Source: CADEFX01 sp963806735 (lineage in GTDB: Bacteria; Pseudomonadota; Alphaproteobacteria; Rhizobiales; Hyphomicrobiaceae). From it: a DNA stretch of 64,000 bases. This document shows, one piece after another, positions 62,820 to 64,000 of the stretch. The translations under genes were made by a program, and so were the position numbers. The DNA is taken from NCBI GenBank assembly GCA_963806735.1, contig CAWEBE010000003.1, positions 322,990 through 386,989 on the forward strand. Direction: 5' to 3'. The first letter of the stretch is position 1. The number at the start of each line of letters is the position of its first letter. The notes below the pieces were generated by a model. The model made no database searches. It had not been told where the DNA came from and saw only the letters and a list, made by a program, of their open reading frames with translations.

Positions 62820-63622
62820 TCCTCTTCGCGCACCTGGCCGTAGTTGATCGCGGCCACGATGGCGACGCCGCCCACGATGTTGCCTGCGAGGACGGGGATG
62901 AACCACTCGATCGTCTCGCCGATGCTCAGCGCGCCGTCGACAGAGCGCTGTGAAGACCGTGACCGTGGCTGCAATGCAGTGGTCGAAGCTGCCAAGCCCG
63001 ACCAGGAACGCAAGTGACCAGATCACGGCGATGCGGCCGGTCGCGGTGTCGCACCCCTCGACGAGCCAGGCAATCAGCGCAAGCAGGAAGCCGGTCGCGA
63101 CCGCGCTCGAGAACTGGCTGCCGAAGTCGCCTTCCGTGTACGCCGAGCCGTACTTGATGAGCTGGTCCTTCACGGCCTGGTCAAGCGCGTCGGACCAGAT
63201 CGCCAGCCCGGCGAAGATGAACGCCCCGACGAGGTTCATCACGAGCACGATCAGCCAGAGACGAGGCGGCGGTTCAGGTACTCCAACGCGCAGGGTGAGC
63301 ATCACCGGATATAGCGTGTTTTCCGTGAAGAACTGGGAGCGGCCGATGATCACCGCGATGTAGCCGATCGGGTAGAGAGCGACGCGATAAACGCCGTGGA
63401 CCTGACGTCTTCGCCGAGCGACGTGATCCAGGGCGACACCAGCGGCGCAAGGCCGATCGTGAGTCCGGCGAACAGTGCCGAGTAGAAGAGGCTTCCCTGC
63501 GGCCGCGAGAGCTCTTCTGCGGTGTCTTCGCAGACGCGCTCGTAGATGTCGAGCGCGTGCGGGCGGGACGACTCACCGTCCCCGCGTCTCTCCCGCTCAG
63601 CCACGTGGCGCACGATAGACAT
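62816..63622 (-). CDS. Formate/nitrite transporter (FNT) family channel, frameshifted
   Basis: From 63,622 (SIVRHVAERERRGDGESSRP) the frame reads ALDIYERVCEDTAEELSRPQGS and then GLTIGLAPLVSPW. Near 63,390 and near 62,945 it changes; other frames give GRSQFFTENTLYPVMLTLRV, LVMNLVGAFIFAGLAIWSDA, ALIAWLVEGCDTATGRIAVI, GLGSFDHCIAATVTVFTALC and WFIPVLAGNIVGGVAIVAAI. Six helices, typical of the FNT/YfdC-type formate-nitrite transporters. The stop (62,816-62,818) overlaps the Bax-inhibitor stop at CTAG. The gene is convergent with trpS/BI-1 and divergent from scpA. Confidence 0.8.
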
Positions 63623-63657
63623 GATCGCGGCCGGACGCCGTCGCCACGTCCTGTGCC

Positions 63658-64000
63658 GTGGCTACTCTGCCCCTCGTGCCGGTAGCCGATCTGGACCTCG
63701 AGCTCGACGTCTTCGCGGGCCCATTCGACCTCTTCATGGCGGTCGTCCTTCGCGAGGGCGTGAACCTCGCCGAAGTCGAGCTTGGAGAGGTCGTCGTCGC
63801 CTACGTCGAGCACCTCGAGGAGGCGGGCGAGCTGGACCTCGAGTCGGCGACCGAGTTCCTCGTGCTCATCGCCGCGCTGCTCGAGTTGAAGTCGCGGCTG
63901 CTTCTGCCGGTGGACGAGGAGGCCGAGGGCATGCCCGCGCCCGAGGAGGCCGCCGAGGAGCTCCTCGCGCGCATGCTCGAGTACCGCCGCTATCACGACG
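63658..64000 (+). CDS. scpA: Segregation and condensation protein A, N-terminal part, cut by window end
   Basis: A GTG at 63,658 starts ATLPLVPVADLDLELDVFAG, PFDLFMAVVLREGVNLAEVE and, further on, FLVLIAALLELKSRLLLPVD, EEAEGMPAPEEAAEELLARM, LEYRRYHD. The FxGPFDLxxxLV and LLELKSRxLLP blocks are diagnostic of ScpA, the kleisin subunit of the bacterial SMC complex. The reading frame is open to the last base, so only the first 114 codons are present. It begins 35 nt from the divergent FNT start. Confidence 0.85.
   Translation, partial: MATLPLVPVADLDLELDVFAGPFDLFMAVVLREGVNLAEVELGEVVVAYVEHLEEAGELDLESATEFLVLIAALLELKSRLLLPVDEEAEGMPAPEEAAEELLARMLEYRRYHD

Noticed and set aside
52262..64000. Horizontal transfer of an actinobacterial NHEJ block into the alphaproteobacterium
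   Set aside because: The right part includes housekeeping genes (trpS, scpA) in a natural actinobacterial order, and both genes at the junction are truncated, so a chimeric contig is simpler.

Overview
The window reads as two unrelated genomes joined near base 52,260. Bases 1 to about 52,260 look like an alphaproteobacterium of the Rhizobiales type. The signs are a complete tad/cpa Flp-pilus locus, tripartite tricarboxylate (Bug-type) transporters, TRAP transporters, a DUF1127 protein, and CTAG-bounded intergenic palindromes. From about 52,260 to the end the genes look actinobacterial, most like Thermoleophilia/Solirubrobacterales: NatA-type ABC ATPase, Ku with a stand-alone polymerase and a stand-alone ligase, a propeller/ECF-sigma/anti-sigma operon, trpS, a Bax-inhibitor-1 protein, a formate/nitrite transporter and scpA. 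At the joint, two unrelated genes on opposite strands are each cut off inside a conserved domain, which fits an assembly chimera better than gene transfer.

Both halves carry indels in conserved genes. They occur about once every few kb in the first half and several per gene in parts of the second half. Most broken genes here are therefore probably consensus errors, and coordinates are given for the presumed intact gene with the break noted.

Layout of the first half. 1-3.6 kb: a Sel1-repeat protein that runs into an alpha/beta hydrolase, an SGNH hydrolase and an NAD(P)-binding protein. 3.6-9.4 kb: a LapA-like membrane protein, a TauD/TfdA dioxygenase, a palindrome-rich spacer, a secreted hydrolase, and convergent to it an exported TPR-CHAT protein. 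9.5-14.8 kb: a carboxymuconolactone-decarboxylase-like protein, two coupled MFS exporters, an acyltransferase-3 and an orphan TctC. 15.2-18.7 kb: a MacA/MacB-type efflux operon. 18.8-24.8 kb: an Asp-box propeller, a GNAT protein, a resorcylate-decarboxylase-like amidohydrolase, an MFS transporter, a DUF1127 protein, an ArsR-type regulator and a second dioxygenase. 25-31 kb: a TRAP system (dctPQM) followed by a tricarboxylate system (tctBAC). 31-32.3 kb: an acyl-CoA dehydrogenase. 32.4-44.7 kb: the tad locus (cpaA, tadG, tadE, a second TadE-like gene, flp, cpaB, cpaC, a small lipoprotein, cpaE, cpaF, tadB, tadC, tadD). 44.7-47 kb: a metallo-beta-lactamase-fold protein, a small secreted protein and mobile-element debris. 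47-52.26 kb: a broken gene ending in a VPLPA-type C-terminal sorting signal, then an exopolysaccharide export set (chain-length protein, tyrosine-kinase-type ATPase, export protein, beta-barrel, and a truncated initiating sugar transferase).

The second half carries, on the minus strand, an ABC exporter, a secreted unknown protein, a three-protein NHEJ set (polymerase domain, Ku, ligase) interrupted by a cupin and a SnoaL-like fragment, and a propeller/sigma/anti-sigma operon. On the plus strand are trpS and the Bax-inhibitor gene, then a convergent FNT channel, and finally the start of scpA, which runs off the window.
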